A stretch of DNA of 64,000 nt, taken from Ceratobasidium sp. AG-K. Lineage: Eukaryota > Basidiomycota > Agaricomycetes > Cantharellales > Ceratobasidiaceae. The notes under the pieces are model-generated. The model did no database searches and was not told where the DNA came from. It saw only the letters and a program-made list of their open reading frames with translations. The number at the start of each line of letters is the position of its first letter. Within the stretch, counting starts at the first letter, position 1. The position numbers and the translations under genes are program-made. The stretch is taken from positions 4,650,001 to 4,714,000 of the forward strand of contig JAWNGF010000001.1 of NCBI GenBank assembly GCA_037039685.1, given 5' to 3'. Shown in pieces: positions 10,885 to 22,211 of the stretch.

Positions 10885-13412
10885 CTATGCGAGCGCCAAA
10901 ATGCAAACAACCTGCGCCTGCCATACAAGCGGCAAACATACAATCATTGTATAAGGAAAAGTCCAAACGCCCAAGACCTTCCATTCCCAAATGATTGTAC
11001 GCCCAAGTTGTACAAGCTCACCCTGCCCCTTGACGTACCCGACTACCAGAGCGGCGAAAGGAGGCGTCAAGAGTGAGAGGATGCCATAAACACCGAGACA
11101 TCGGCCCAACGACGATTTGGTCGGTGGGAGGTAAGACAATGGTATGCCAAGAAGAACGACAGTTGCAGCGGCGAGGCTAAAGTTAAGTAGAGACAATAAA
11201 GCCGTTATCGCACCTCCAAGGCAAAGAGTAAACGACTTGAGAAGTATAGACAAGGGTGCAGCCCTTCCAGGGGAGACCGGACTCAATCGTGGTACCGATG
11301 CAACGAACGCTGGGACGAGCACCGTAACGAGTAAGAGAACGATTAAATACCCTGTCGGCTGAGCCTACGTAACATTGAATTCAGCCTCATAGGTGATCAA
11401 CAACTACAAGTTGAACTTACTGTAAATGCTTGCACGCTCGCTTTCGTGCCCATCGCAAAAAGCCCAGCAACCCCTAGTCCGTGAGTACATCCAGCTAGGA
11501 CAAACGCATCCACAACCGGTCGAGTTCGTCTGACCCACAGCTTGGTAGATTCAGTTGATTTTTCGGCAACGTCATTGTTCGATTTCCGGTCCGTGGCGTC
11601 CTTTTGCGTCCATCCAGCCTGGACCCAAAGGGCGAGTCCACCAAATGTCATCGCTACACTCATAACGACTGCAGCCGGGAGATATCCGCCGATTTTGACA
11701 AAAGAGTGAGCGCCGCTAAGCAGATAAAAGAAGAAAGATGCATGCAGACGCTCCAGTAGATTGTTCATCGTACGTGTGGTTGACTCGATAATCCTATAGT
11801 TCCAAACTCCTCAGAGCAACCCCAGTACTTGGTAATTCAACACCTACTTGCCCAGTGCATAGAATCCATGTGGACCATGTGAAGGTCGTGCGTATAGCGA
11901 GATTGCGTCAATGCGATATCTTTTGGGTGTCAGCGCCATGAGAAAGCTTTTCGATGCGTGGAGAACCCACTGATGAAACAACCCATGTACCCCGCTGGCT
12001 CGACCGGATGCCTGCCAGGATATTCCTCGTCTAACAAGATCTGCACGGTTTTCAAATAGTTTAACACTAGCGTCGTTCAGGTATTTCTGTATCGGTTGTG
12101 GTAGATGGGACCATAACGTGCGCATTCGGGGACCAAAATCGTGTGGATGATCCGTACGAAGATGGTCCAATACGTCGTACACTAGAACATTGACACCATT
12201 GGAATGACGGGCGATGTGAAGTGCCGAGTTGATTAAGTCTTGGTTTGGAAGTCGTCCGTTGAGTCCCTCTTCCGCGCTCGGTGAGTCAGAGCGTCGTAGA
12301 GAATATCGGAGCTTACCAAAATATACTCCTAGATGACTGAAGGAATGACCAGGATAATCAATACAGAGGGCGGTCCAAATGACCCCGCTTAGCAAGCTCA
12401 AAGGTTGAGTTTGTACATCTAAATACTTATTCAGTGAACATATCAAACGTACTACTCAGCCACGTACTTGAATGTTCAAAGCCATGGTACGCGCTGAGCC
12501 ATGCATGCATTCCGTCCATATACCCATCACTGACCACAAATACAATATCTTTAGCCCAGAGGGTGTAACCTAGATGGATGAACGAGTCAGAAAAGTTTTA
12601 CGACGAGCCCATGAACAATGTGTACGCTTAATATATCCTGCTAAAGCAAGGACCGTCGCAATGCCACGTAGATTAAGGGAGCCATCCTCTTCCCATTTGA
12701 GGCTCTTCCAAGATGCACTCAAAACAATTGCCTCGTTCCCCGACGTCCTTGGGGCTGAGTAAATTGAGTAGGCGTTGACTCCGTGGGTATCCTACAAGTG
12801 TCCGCTCCATGAGATAAACCGAGAAAGGCCACTTGTTACGAACTTACACCTGTTGGAGCGCGTATAGTGTACGGCTGGACTGCTGCAGGTAAACCTAGCT
12901 TTTCAAACTGTTCCCGAAAGTACGATGCCCGTCTAACTAATGCATATTAGATACCCACGATAGGGTTGGAAGATGTTGCTTACTGTTGGCTAGTTGCGTT
13001 CGTGTCGCGAAGCCTTTCAAGGTCTTCCAGATATCCGTCTGCAGCATGCACTTCCCGCCAATTCCAGTACGTATTAACCTATGGGAGAGGTTTTAATAGG
13101 TCTACAGGTCCGTGATAATAAAACTAAGTAACCGTACCTGGCCAGGTTGGAGAGCGTTTTCATCAATATAAGTTCCTCGTCCTAGGTTAGACATGGGGAT
13201 GCACATCATCCACATAATTCCAGCGAGAAACATCGCTGCCCTATATGCATAATCCATAAGTTATATTGTCGAATCAAATGGAGGACAATAGCGTACCGCA
13301 GCCAAGGTAAAATGCGCTCTATGAGCGCGTAGGCCACACGTCGTCGAGCAATAGCCTTTGCACGTGCCGCACCTTCCGAGTTGAGGCTTGTATCATTTTC
13401 CTTTATTTCCAT
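10885..13412 (-). CDS. GAA1: GPI transamidase subunit Gaa1
   Basis: Gaa1 is an ER membrane subunit of GPI transamidase, which replaces C-terminal signals of precursor proteins with a GPI anchor. From the N-terminus I read RRRVAYALIERILPWLR and a first membrane span (AAMFLAGIMWMM). A lumenal domain follows with TYWNWREVHAADGYLEDL, YFREQFEKLGLPAAVQPYTI, KDIVFVVSDGYMDGMHAWLS and IDAISLYARPSHGPHGFYAL, the last being diagnostic. Then come NNLLERLHASFFFYLL and a hydrophobic C-terminal half with several spans (about 10885-11770). Introns are short. The start ATG at 13410-13412 gives MEIKENDTSLNSEG ahead of the basic stretch. It is divergent from SAM37 with 176 bp between start codons, probably a shared promoter. 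Confidence 0.93.
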
Positions 13413-13588
13413 CCGTTTACTCGACTGAAGAAAAGCAGTATAATTCTAGACGTTCAATCAGTAGGACCAAGCAAGTGGTTGGTCTCCCAGAGCCGTGGCA
13501 TGAAATTGCAAATAGGGATGATAATTTGCAACTGATCCCACTTCAGCGCCAAACTAAACAACGACCTCGGACTTCAGTATACTCTAAT

Positions 13589-14948
13589 ATGTCTGAAGAA
13601 ACTGAGGCAACCACGGCACCTTCCGTGCTGACTCTCCATGTTTGGCCCTCGCAATGGGAGCTTCCCTCTGTCGACCCACAATGCATCGCGGCTATATTGT
13701 ATATGCAACTCACGTTTCCAGGCCGATACTCGATCGTCGAGTGTACCGATCCTGACCAAAGCCCTTCAGGTGATCTACCTAGTTCTAGAATAAATTATCT
13801 CGCCTCTGATCCCATTGTACTTAGGCCAGCTTCCTTTTTTGACCCACGAGCATAACGAGGTATCACCTTTACCTTCAATCATGTCTTACCTTGAATCCTT
13901 GGCCCGCTCCGAAGCACGATCGGCGGATATATCTTTCGATGGTGGTTTAAAAGGCTCAGATGCCCAGCGCTCCGTCGCCTGGAAAGCGTACATTATATCT
14001 CAGCTGGGAGATATTCTCGTTCGTGTTTCTTATCTTAGAGTCCTGTATTGTGAATCCACATAATCTATATTTATATTTAGGCACACCAGCTATACGTAGA
14101 GCATTATTGGACTTTCACGAGGGGCTCCCTCGCACAACTTATGCCATTTCCTCAACGACTCTATGTTCCGGGCCGACTACGCAGGATGCACCGACCGCGA
14201 CTTGAGGCGATTGGAATGTGGGACGCGCATTATATAGAGGAGCCAGAAGCACCCAAACCTACGACCAGGACCCCCGAACAACCAGGGGTTCCACCGGCTC
14301 AGGCGTATAAACATGCATTTGCCCGAGAAAGGGTGTGTCTCATGATCTTTGTTTCGGCTCGTTGCACTCACTATCCCTTCCCAAGCTTTTGGACAAAGCT
14401 CGGGTTGTATTTGGTTTGTTGACCAAGCTTCTAAACGAGCAAGATTTTATCTATGGCGATGGGTGCGGAGTTCCACAGCACCCACAATCTTATACTAATA
14501 CACCTTCATACAGCCCGACATCTATAGATATAATTTTAGCTTCATATATCCTCCCAATCCTCTATATACCGTTCCCAAACTCAGCTTTATCAGCCGAATT
14601 ACGGGAATCATACGAGTCCTTGTCTGCTCATGCCGAACGCATCTTGGAGTATGCCCAAACACAACGAGCACCAATCCTTCCGGCTGTAACAGTTCGCTCC
14701 TCCATTTCCGCATTAATAAACGGCTGGCGCAAGGACCAAATGTGTTTGCCTCGGAGAAAGAGAAGGGGCTAGCTGCAGACAAAGAAGCTGCGTTCAAGTA
14801 CAGCAAATGGATATTCGGGCTGGTTGCAGGCCTAGGGAGTGTGGTCTATTTGGTCGCGACTGGGATCATCAGCGTTGAAACAGTGGAGGACGAAGTAGAG
14901 ATTAATGACAGGCTGGATCTGGACGATATTGAAGAAGATGATGAATAG
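13589..14948 (+). CDS. SAM37: SAM37/metaxin-like subunit of the mitochondrial outer-membrane sorting and assembly machinery
   Basis: Sam37/metaxin helps insert beta-barrel proteins in the mitochondrial outer membrane. MSEETEATTAPSVLTLHVWP begins a thioredoxin/GST-like N-domain (FPGRYSIVECTDPDQSPSG-QLPFLTHE). A GST-C-like domain follows (RVVFGLLTKLLNEQDFIYGDG-PTSIDIILASYILPIL). A C-terminal tail anchor WIFGLVAGLGSVVYLVATGI is followed by an acidic tail. A single-base problem lies at the AAA run 14738-14740: ...NGWRKDQ is in one frame, while FASEKEKGLAADKEAAFKY and the membrane anchor are in the next. No intron explains the switch, so I treat it as a 1-nt loss (expected AAAA). Without correction the protein would lose its membrane anchor. 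Confidence 0.85.
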
Positions 14949-15054
14949 ACGAAAGCTGCATGACATAAAAAGTGTAATGTAAAGTTTGCCGAACGGCTCA
15001 TTATGCACTCAGCAAAAGCTAGTTTGTAAGCTGATGAGTGGAACCCCAAGAAAA

Positions 15055-16540
15055 CTAAAGTGGTCCCTCAATATCGAGCACAATTGGGCAATGATCAGAC
15101 GCGCCCCATATCTCGTTTCGGATTTCGCAGCGAACAACCTGAGGGAAAGCCCGTTCGCTCACAACGACTAAACAAGGCAGGTTAGGTTTACCTATCAGGA
15201 ACAGTAAAAGGCAGTGCTTACAATGGTCAATCCGCCAACCCATTCCTTTTAGCCTGGCGTTGAACCGATAACTAAAGTAAGTGTAATGCTCATCCTCGGG
15301 ATGCAGCTTCCGCCAAACGTCAATCATGGGTCCAGCTTGGCTCAGTTTCACAGGCGCAGAGACCTCAGTCACGGAAACCGACGTCGCGACCTGTTCAAGA
15401 GTGCCGGTTGTCTTCCCAGCATCATCCACTGGAGTTTCCGTCACTATATGCGCCTCGACGCGCTCCTCGGTGGTGATTTCTTCGACCACAGGCGGTTTTG
15501 GCGGCCCCCTCAGCACACTCTTGAACGCTGACGTTTCTTTCTCTGTATACCCAGCAGTTTTGTTCCAGTTGGATTTGTCATTTCGGATATCTAAGTGGTT
15601 TCTGTCAATCCCGTACCACAATACCACAATAACACAATGAACGAATATACCTTTGGCCGTGGGCGCCACGTTCAGGTCACCAGTCCATATAACCGGCTTG
15701 ATGGCGTCAAGCTTCCTGAGGTGCGCCTCAAAGGCCACTTGCCAGGCCACTTTACGATCCATGTTCTGGAACTGAATTTAACAACATTGAAATTGTAGCC
15801 AGGGAGTGGGATCTACCTTTAGTCCCTCTCCAGCGTTAGGTACGTACGTGCCAATTACCCAATATTTTTCGAATTCCAGTGTAACAAGCCGCCCCTTCAC
15901 GTCATCTACCTCTAGCTGAGGGGCTTTTTTGGCTGCGTTGATACTGTGGTCCAAAGTGTACGAGACAGAAAGCGGCTTGTGTTTTGAAAGTATGGCCGTA
16001 CCAGCTAGGAGGCACATCCGGAAGGGTGAACAAATATATTCATGCGTGATGAATAGCTACTTACCATAGCCCTTTTTGGCTGCCATGTTCCAGTACTGAT
16101 AAGGATACCTCGAGGTAAGTAAAGGGTCGGCGGGCTTGTCAGCGACCTGTCAGAAAAAAAATTAGAACCTACATATGGAAATCGCCAATCAGCTCACTTT
16201 TGTCTCGGTAAAAATTAATATATCGGCGTCTTCAGCTTCAACATAGCGACTAAAACCCTGTAGTCCCCACAAGTTCTTAGATGAGAATAAACTGTAATAC
16301 CAGACTGAACAGCACCTTTTTCCAACATGCCATAAGGCCGCATACGTTCCATGCAGATATCCTTATTTTGTCCCCAGAAGGTTCAAAACTAACAGACTCT
16401 GGGATACCCTTATTCGTCCATGGATATCCCGCTACATCCGAGCCAGTCGACGATTTTGACCGTTTCACAGCCGGTCGCTTGGTTGTTTCGCCATCATCAG
16501 CAGGACTAGTAGCCCGTTTGGTGCCGCGCTTTGGAGGCAT
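15055..16540 (-). CDS. AP endonuclease of the exonuclease III/APE1 family
   Basis: Cleaves DNA 5' to abasic sites in base excision repair. The start ATG at 16538-16540 gives a basic nuclear-type N-terminus (MPPKRGTKRATSPADDGETT, then KRPAVKRSKSS). The catalytic domain has KIRISAWNVCGL (Asn of motif I), GTAILSKHKPLSV, VIGTYVPNAGEGLK, VIWTGDLNVAPTAKG (D-x-N catalytic motif), YTYFSYRFNARLKGMGWRIDH and the C-terminal WGASDHCPIVLDIEG (catalytic D-H). An insertion of about 60 residues rich in E, T and V (EEITTEERVEAHIVTETPVD region) separates the GDLNVA and YTYFSYR motifs. The frame stays open upstream to an ATG at 16670-16672, giving a 44-residue acid-free, Arg-rich extension (see findings). The 3' end converges on SAM37 with a 106-bp gap. 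Confidence 0.9.
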
Positions 16541-17570
16541 CGTAGAATATATGATCTTGCTGAAAGTATGCGTCAGAGGAGATGCGTAGGCAACACGTCC
16601 AACCTGGGGCCGAATATGGTAGAAATACAATCCTGGGACGCGCCGCAGCATCCTGATAACTCCCTTAATCACATGACTTCCTGTCTCATCACGTGAGATC
16701 TAAACGCAACTGATGATCGAGCTCCCGTCATCGGAACGGTTGTTGATGTGCGAAAACACATTTTATAAAGCTATTAGTGCTGGAACTTAAATTCTCCAAT
16801 ATTAGAATAAGTCCTCGTTGTTCTGTTTGATGGGTTTCACTCCGGATGTCCACATCCCAAGCTTAACTGGCCAACTCCACCTCGTTTACTATATTGATCC
16901 ACGCAATAGAATGATCATAGGTATATGCCCAGGAATTACTGCGTGACTTACGATATAACAGAGGCTTATACGTAGTGATGTAGTGATTTACCGTCTGAAC
17001 GTTGGACTGCCAAGGTGCTCAACTAGGCACACGCCCTCAGAGAGAGGCCAGACCCGGGAATCTCGGCTCTGAGTGCGGCTTGAATCATAATACATCACCG
17101 CCTTATCATATCCGTAGGAACCGATGTTCGACGAATATAGACCTCAGAGCAAAATCGAGCATACTGCCGAAGGAATATCATCAAACATCCGATGTTCTCG
17201 AACCTAATCGACTGGTCGTCTTACGTCCGTTGTTATGCACATATTGGGTGAAGGTACGTTCGTGATAGAACAACGTTTTAAAGACTTAGCCGAGCTCGTG
17301 GCGTGATGGCAGCGTCCTCCCGCCAACCGACCGCTCTTTAAGTGCCAGACATTGAGCGCATTCCGTGGTGCTCAGAGCCTACCATTTCATCTTAAACATT
17401 CGCCATCAAATATAGAACTCATATTGTCCAGAAACCTATTTCAGCCTTCTCACTGGCGGCGTAGGAACGCATCGAGGTATAGCCACATATATACTATACA
17501 ACTCAACACATGCAGGTCTTAACATTCCGTTGAGCATCCCTACCCCACCTGAGCGCATACTTTTCTTGCC
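16541..17570. other. Intergenic region, no gene recognised
   Basis: About 1 kb between the AP endonuclease start and the spherulin-like remnant. Short random reading frames only. CATATATACTATAC near 17487 could serve as a TATA element for the downstream unit. No transposon or RNA gene was seen. Confidence 0.5.
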
Positions 17571-18446
17571 ATGTTGCTCCCTCGTGTTGCTCTTGCATTT
17601 GGAATCGTCTTTCCCTTGTACATCTATCCGGGGACCAGCTGCTCCGAATGGACACCCCTCATCAATGCGTACGGTAACCTGCTAACATCTCACCCAACGG
17701 TGCCATTCTAGGTCATCGTCAATCTAGCCAGTGGTCCAGGCTCTGCAAATTCCTAACCAGACGTCAACTACCAAGCATGCATTACCCAACTTCGCCCGTC
17801 TGCCAACCCGAACGTAAAGGTTCTGGGTTGCGTGCCGACTAGATTCAGCTCGCGCGCACAGTCTGATGTCCAGACGGACATAACGATGTATTCAGTGGGC
17901 TCCTCGTATAAACCTGATGGACTATTATTCGATGAGGTTGCACCAAGCACCACCAATCAGGACCTTTATTCTGGCTATTCGACCTATGCGAAGAGCAAGA
18001 TTAGTAACGCTGCAGTGAGTCCGTCGCCCAATGTACGCTACGACACCACATTGGATTCTCTTGGACTTTGCTTGTTAGGTCACTCTCAACCGGGGACAGC
18101 TGTACCGGATGCCTACTACGGATTTAGCGAGAGTCACGAGGGAGGATTATTACAGTAGTTTCAGGTGCGTCATGACAGAATATGCATAGTATACAGTATG
18201 TGGCTGGCACCTTCAACCAGCCCAAGCCAATACACCGTTGGTACTTCTACCCCGGCATCGCAGCAAGCGGTCATCTTGCATACCACTGGGTCTACAGTTC
18301 CAACCTACATGGTCAATGCTACTGTGCATGTTGACAAGATTGGAGCCGTTTACTTCACGGAGGATGTGCCGAGTAATCCGTACGACGCTTTCCCAACCTA
18401 TTGGAGCTCGTTGGTGGATGCTGTCCAGGCCGCAGCGACTGCCTGA
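17571..18446 (+). pseudogene. Spherulin-4-like (spherulation-specific family 4) secreted protein, disrupted
   Basis: Family 4 spherulins are secreted or cell-surface proteins of unknown biochemical role, often expanded in Agaricomycetes. The ATG at 17571 starts a signal-peptide-like MLLPRVALAFGIVFPLYI, then EWTPLINA. The same frame runs SHPTVPF-TAG-VIVNLASGPGSANS-TAA-PDVNYQACITQL, NVKVLGCVPTRFSS and KPDGLLFDEVAP. So family blocks continue across in-frame stops at 17709-17711 and 17754-17756. After a normal intron (about 18017-18078) TAVPDAYYGFSE is one base out of frame with the preceding VTLN (CC at 18090-18091 where CCC is expected). The frame shifts back before EDYYSSF. The C-terminus (PASQQAVILHTTG...VYFTEDVPSN...PTYWSSLVDAVQAAA) is intact. 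Four separate lesions argue for a true pseudogene. Confidence 0.75.
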
Positions 18447-18682
18447 TCAGGCAGCTGACTGTCAGCTGGACATACTCTAGGGCCCCGGTACTTTCACTTC
18501 TATGTATTCTTGATCCGGGTCAATGAAACCATTTGAACTGTACAAGAAGTGTTGTGGCTATATGCGCCAATAGCAAGGATACAGAAACTCAAGGTGGTAA
18601 ATGATTAAGAGTTGGGTGTCTTGATTATGTCAATATTAAACTATACCCACATCTACTCAAAGCAACGGCATATACCCTAATA

Positions 18683-20733
18683 TTACAACTCGAACCACGA
18701 ATTCCACCTTTCCCTCTCCTCCTCGCTCCCTTCGAATACAAACCCTACCCGATCCAACTTTGTGAACCCCTCCGACAACTCGGGTTGTTGAAAGTTCGAC
18801 TTGTACGATGTGTACGCGATCCAAGGCACCAATTTGCGCGGAGCATTCGTCGTTGTCGTTGTGGCAGTCGCAGTTAACGTCGTAGTAGTGGTTTTCTTTG
18901 CCCTTTGCTTCTTCTTGGACTTGCCCCCCTCGCTTTCGCTATCGGTCTCCTTGTCCTCTACAACCTGCGACACGCTCGCTGCCATTGCTATATCCACCTC
19001 TTCGACCCGCGTGTTAAATGCCCGGTACGCATTGTTGTGCCACGCCAGCTCCACTGGGGAATCAAAGAACACACAGCGGATCGGGCACTTGAACCGTTTA
19101 GCCAGCTGGATATACTCGGCGCGAGTTGCCTTGTCGCGATTTGTATTGTCTCCAACGGCATGTCAGTAGGTGACAGAACGAGACACGGTTGAAATACACA
19201 CCTACGACACACTTTCCACCTTCGTTCAGCACTCGCTCTACCTCGCGAACGCATTTTTTCTTGTCCTTGAGAGTATCTTGGTTGACATGCACGTATCCTG
19301 CGGGCTCGAATTGCTTCTTGTATACGGAAGATTTGCCGCAACCTGGTGCACCGACAAACAAGACCACTTCGGGGTCTGGAGAATCAGATATAAGCGTTGG
19401 TGGTGGTTCTAGAACGTTCATCAATTGTCGGCTGAAAGTCTGTACCCAAGCTGCAGGACGTACCTAATGACTGTGGGAGCGACGATGGATGGAATCCCAC
19501 CAACGGAGGCAAATCCACCTTTTGGTTCTTGAAATACTCCTATTCAAATCATAAGCCGAATTTCGCCCACCCGATCAAAACACCAACATCAGGAGTATAG
19601 AATCGAACTCCAATGTTCTGAGCTAGCTTTCGATCCGCTGAGCTATGGTCCTTGGGCTTTATCCGTCCCGCGGCATCTCCAACAAAGTACGAAGCAGACT
19701 TGTCTACGGCGTCGAATGAGACATACCATAGTAGGTCCAGCGATAGGCTACTCACCAATAACGACCCCGTCCTTTTTGTACTCCTCTACGAGCGCATCCC
19801 ACATGCCCAACATGGGTTTACGGAACCCGTCTTTATCTTTCGCAGCAAATATCCGGAATGGAATGTCTGAAAGCTACTCGAATTTCAGAAAATGCGACAC
19901 TCGGCGCCACAAGACTCACAGCAGACTCGGCGATCATCGGAATCTTCTTCTTCCACTTGACTTCACGATCTTTAACAGGCAGACCGGCTTGGTTCGTGAA
20001 AATTACAATCGAGAACCTGCGCCACATCTATCCGTCTTGCATATTTCCTAGGTTGGTGGACTGGACTTACCCATCTGCCACAGCGCTCTTGACCTTTTCA
20101 GCGACATTAGGACACCACAGCTTCCAATCCGCCGAATCGTCCGAAAACTTTTTCCCGCTTTTGCGTGTGATAAGGGTGTCGTCCAAGTCGAACATCGCTA
20201 CCTAAGTAGGATAAGTCTAGTGTTTATACAATGAGGATGCGGCGGTACCTTTGAGGAAGGCTTGGGATCGAGGTGGATGCCATGCAAGCATGTTGCAGGG
20301 CCGACTTGCTGAACGGTACCAGTCGAAGTCGAAGGAACTGGTTTCCTAGGTTGATGCATAGGTAGTGCTAGAGAAGGCAACCACTTGAACGCTGCATTCG
20401 CTTGGGCGGCTGCTTGAGCCGATCGAGACATGAACATTGCAGGAACTGGTATTTATATTAATTTAGGTCTGGACCACTAGGCATAATCCGCTCACTCTTT
20501 ACGTTCTTTTGAACTTTTGTGGCTCGACTGGATTCTGCATCTGGCTTTGCGTCGGGAGAAATCTCGCCGGCGTTCCGCTTTCGAGATGTCGATGCAATGG
20601 CCGTGGTCGATTCTACTTGAACACTGGTAGTTTCCCCATTGGATATAGAAGTACTTGTTGTTTTGGTATCCGTAATCGATATGTCGGTGAGTTTGGTCCG
20701 AGTCGAGTTCAAGTCGTTCGCCATGAGTATCAC
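18683..20733 (-). CDS. Polynucleotide kinase 3'-phosphatase (PNKP/Pnk1)
   Basis: Repairs DNA ends by removing 3'-phosphates and phosphorylating 5'-hydroxyls. The phosphatase half (HAD fold) has [17 protein letters not shown] (nucleophilic Asp motif), [39 protein letters not shown] and FFVGDAAGR. The kinase half has [18 protein letters not shown] (Walker A), [36 protein letters not shown] and a C-terminal [20 protein letters not shown]. No FHA domain is present, as in fission yeast Pnk1. The N-terminal exon is low-complexity Ser/Thr-rich with an NLS-like [11 protein letters not shown]. It joins through an intron to [20 protein letters not shown]. The start is either 20733 or the second ATG at 20724. 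A Thr/Ala repeat interrupts the kinase domain (about 18830-18890). Confidence 0.93.
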
Positions 20734-21043
20734 ACGGGTTGGGATAACGTCGTGGTTGACCGTCGAATTTAAGGACGCGAGACACGTTGGTCACGGAGTA
20801 CATGACCGGCGCGTCTGACTCGCGACGCGCCGGCGGGGCGCTAATCAACAAACCTTCTTTGACTCCTCAAACACACGTCACGAAGAGAGATGTAAAAAGG
20901 GAATACGATTATAGCTGTCCGGGGGGATGTATCCTACAGTAAACACAATCACAAGAGAAACACAGGGTGGTTAGGATTACCTGCTAGCGCTACTTTTCAA
21001 AGTTGTGGATTGTACAAGAGCAAAACGGAGCGATGCAACAAAA
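20734..21043. other. Intergenic, no gene recognised
   Basis: About 310 bp between the PNKP start and the PIS1 stop on the same strand. Contains CGCGACGCGCCGGCG at 20820-20835, a GC-rich partly palindromic patch. Nothing coding is supported. Confidence 0.5.
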
Positions 21044-22131
21044 CTATTCATGCTTCAGAGCGAGCTTGGCCTCTCGCTCCTTGGCTCGGTCAGCGAGATC
21101 TATGCCGACGAGCATCTTGCTCGCTTTCCACAGCTGTACAACGTTGATCACGTTCTTGGCGAAACATATGGGGAACGAGAGGAGAGCAAGGAGATGGGGC
21201 CAGGACAGGTTGGCGACGAACTGGGCTACCGAGGCGAGTTCGGGAATGGGCTTGCCGGCGGGTTGGAAGGTGAGCAGGAGTTGGGCGAGAGCGGTAAAGG
21301 GTCCGCCGACGGGCTTGTAAGGGCCAAACGAAAGCAGATATAGGGCAACAAAGAAGAGCTCGTTGGCGGCGCAAAAGACGAAAAGGGTGGTCTGGATGAA
21401 TCTCGGTGAGTGAATCAAGATAACGGCTGATGCTGTGCTTACGGAATCGTTGTAATAGTACCAGAGGATTCGGCTGACTTCACTCGTTACGGCCTTGTGA
21501 GATTTAGAGCCGGTGACAAGGGAGCTGAAAAGGGCACCACGAGGTGAGGACGTGTTGGAGATAGGCGGCAATCGGCATACCTGTACATGTGCATATAGTG
21601 GCTGCTAAAGTCGAGGGCGATGAGGCCTTGGAAAGCGGCCGCATAGTTGGTATATCGCGAGGCCAGGTAGCAGAGCAGACACGACGTGCCACACCTGCGG
21701 AGAGTGAGCATATAATGATGAAAAAGATTGGTAAACTCACCTGTCCGTGACCATGTCCAGCACAGCACCAAATCTTGATGTCTGACCAAGCGCGCGTGCG
21801 GCCTGCCCATCCACGGCATCCAAGAGCGCAGAAACACCATAGAGCAGTGTGCACGTGTTGGGATGGCTTCCCATATAGTGGAGCGAGATGGCGACGAGGA
21901 TGACACGAGTGTATCCTGCAAGAGTTGAGCGCCAGCAAACACGGCACAAGACAACTTACCTATAAGATTTGGGACAAAAAGATACACATTCTCGTCGTAT
22001 GTGTGTGTTGCGAGGTCGAGAGCAAGCTTTCCGTCGACGACCTCGGAGCCGCGGCGTCTGCGGTCGAGCTGCGCGCGGTCGATTGCAGACTCGGGTGTCA
22101 GGCTCATGTCGTCGTTGGCGCTGTGCTTCAC
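21044..22131 (-). CDS. PIS1: CDP-diacylglycerol-inositol 3-phosphatidyltransferase (phosphatidylinositol synthase)
   Basis: Makes phosphatidylinositol from CDP-diacylglycerol and myo-inositol in the ER membrane. The CDP-alcohol phosphatidyltransferase signature DG-x2-AR-x8-G-x3-D-x3-D is complete, spanning DAVDGQAARALGQTSRFG and AVLDMVTD (about 21740-21815). N-terminal YDENVYLFVPNLIG and YTRVILVAISLHYMGSHP precede it. FQGLIALDFSSHYMHMY and SSLVTGSKSHKAVTSE follow, then a hydrophobic C-terminal half ending in the basic REAKLALKHE. Introns are short. The start codon at 22131 (MKHSANDDMSLTP) or nine codons downstream are both possible. The start lies only 80 bp from the ATG of the divergent AAA ATPase gene. 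Confidence 0.93.
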
Positions 22132-22211
22132 TAACGGCTGCCGAGCGTGCGACTTGCCTTATGTCACTGCTTACATCAGTCGCTGACGTCAGCTCTCTCT
22201 CTCTCTGCCAA

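Noticed and set aside
17674..17711. 38-nt GT...CTAAC...TTCTAG segment as an intron of the spherulin-like gene
   Set aside because: Removing it shifts the frame away from VIVNLASGPG and deletes the family-like SHPTVPF; a TAG stop in a read-through frame explains the data better.
21969..22211. Upstream in-frame extension of the AAA ATPase gene
   Set aside because: It runs antisense over PIS1 coding sequence, and the ATG at 22212 already starts a proper mitochondrial presequence.
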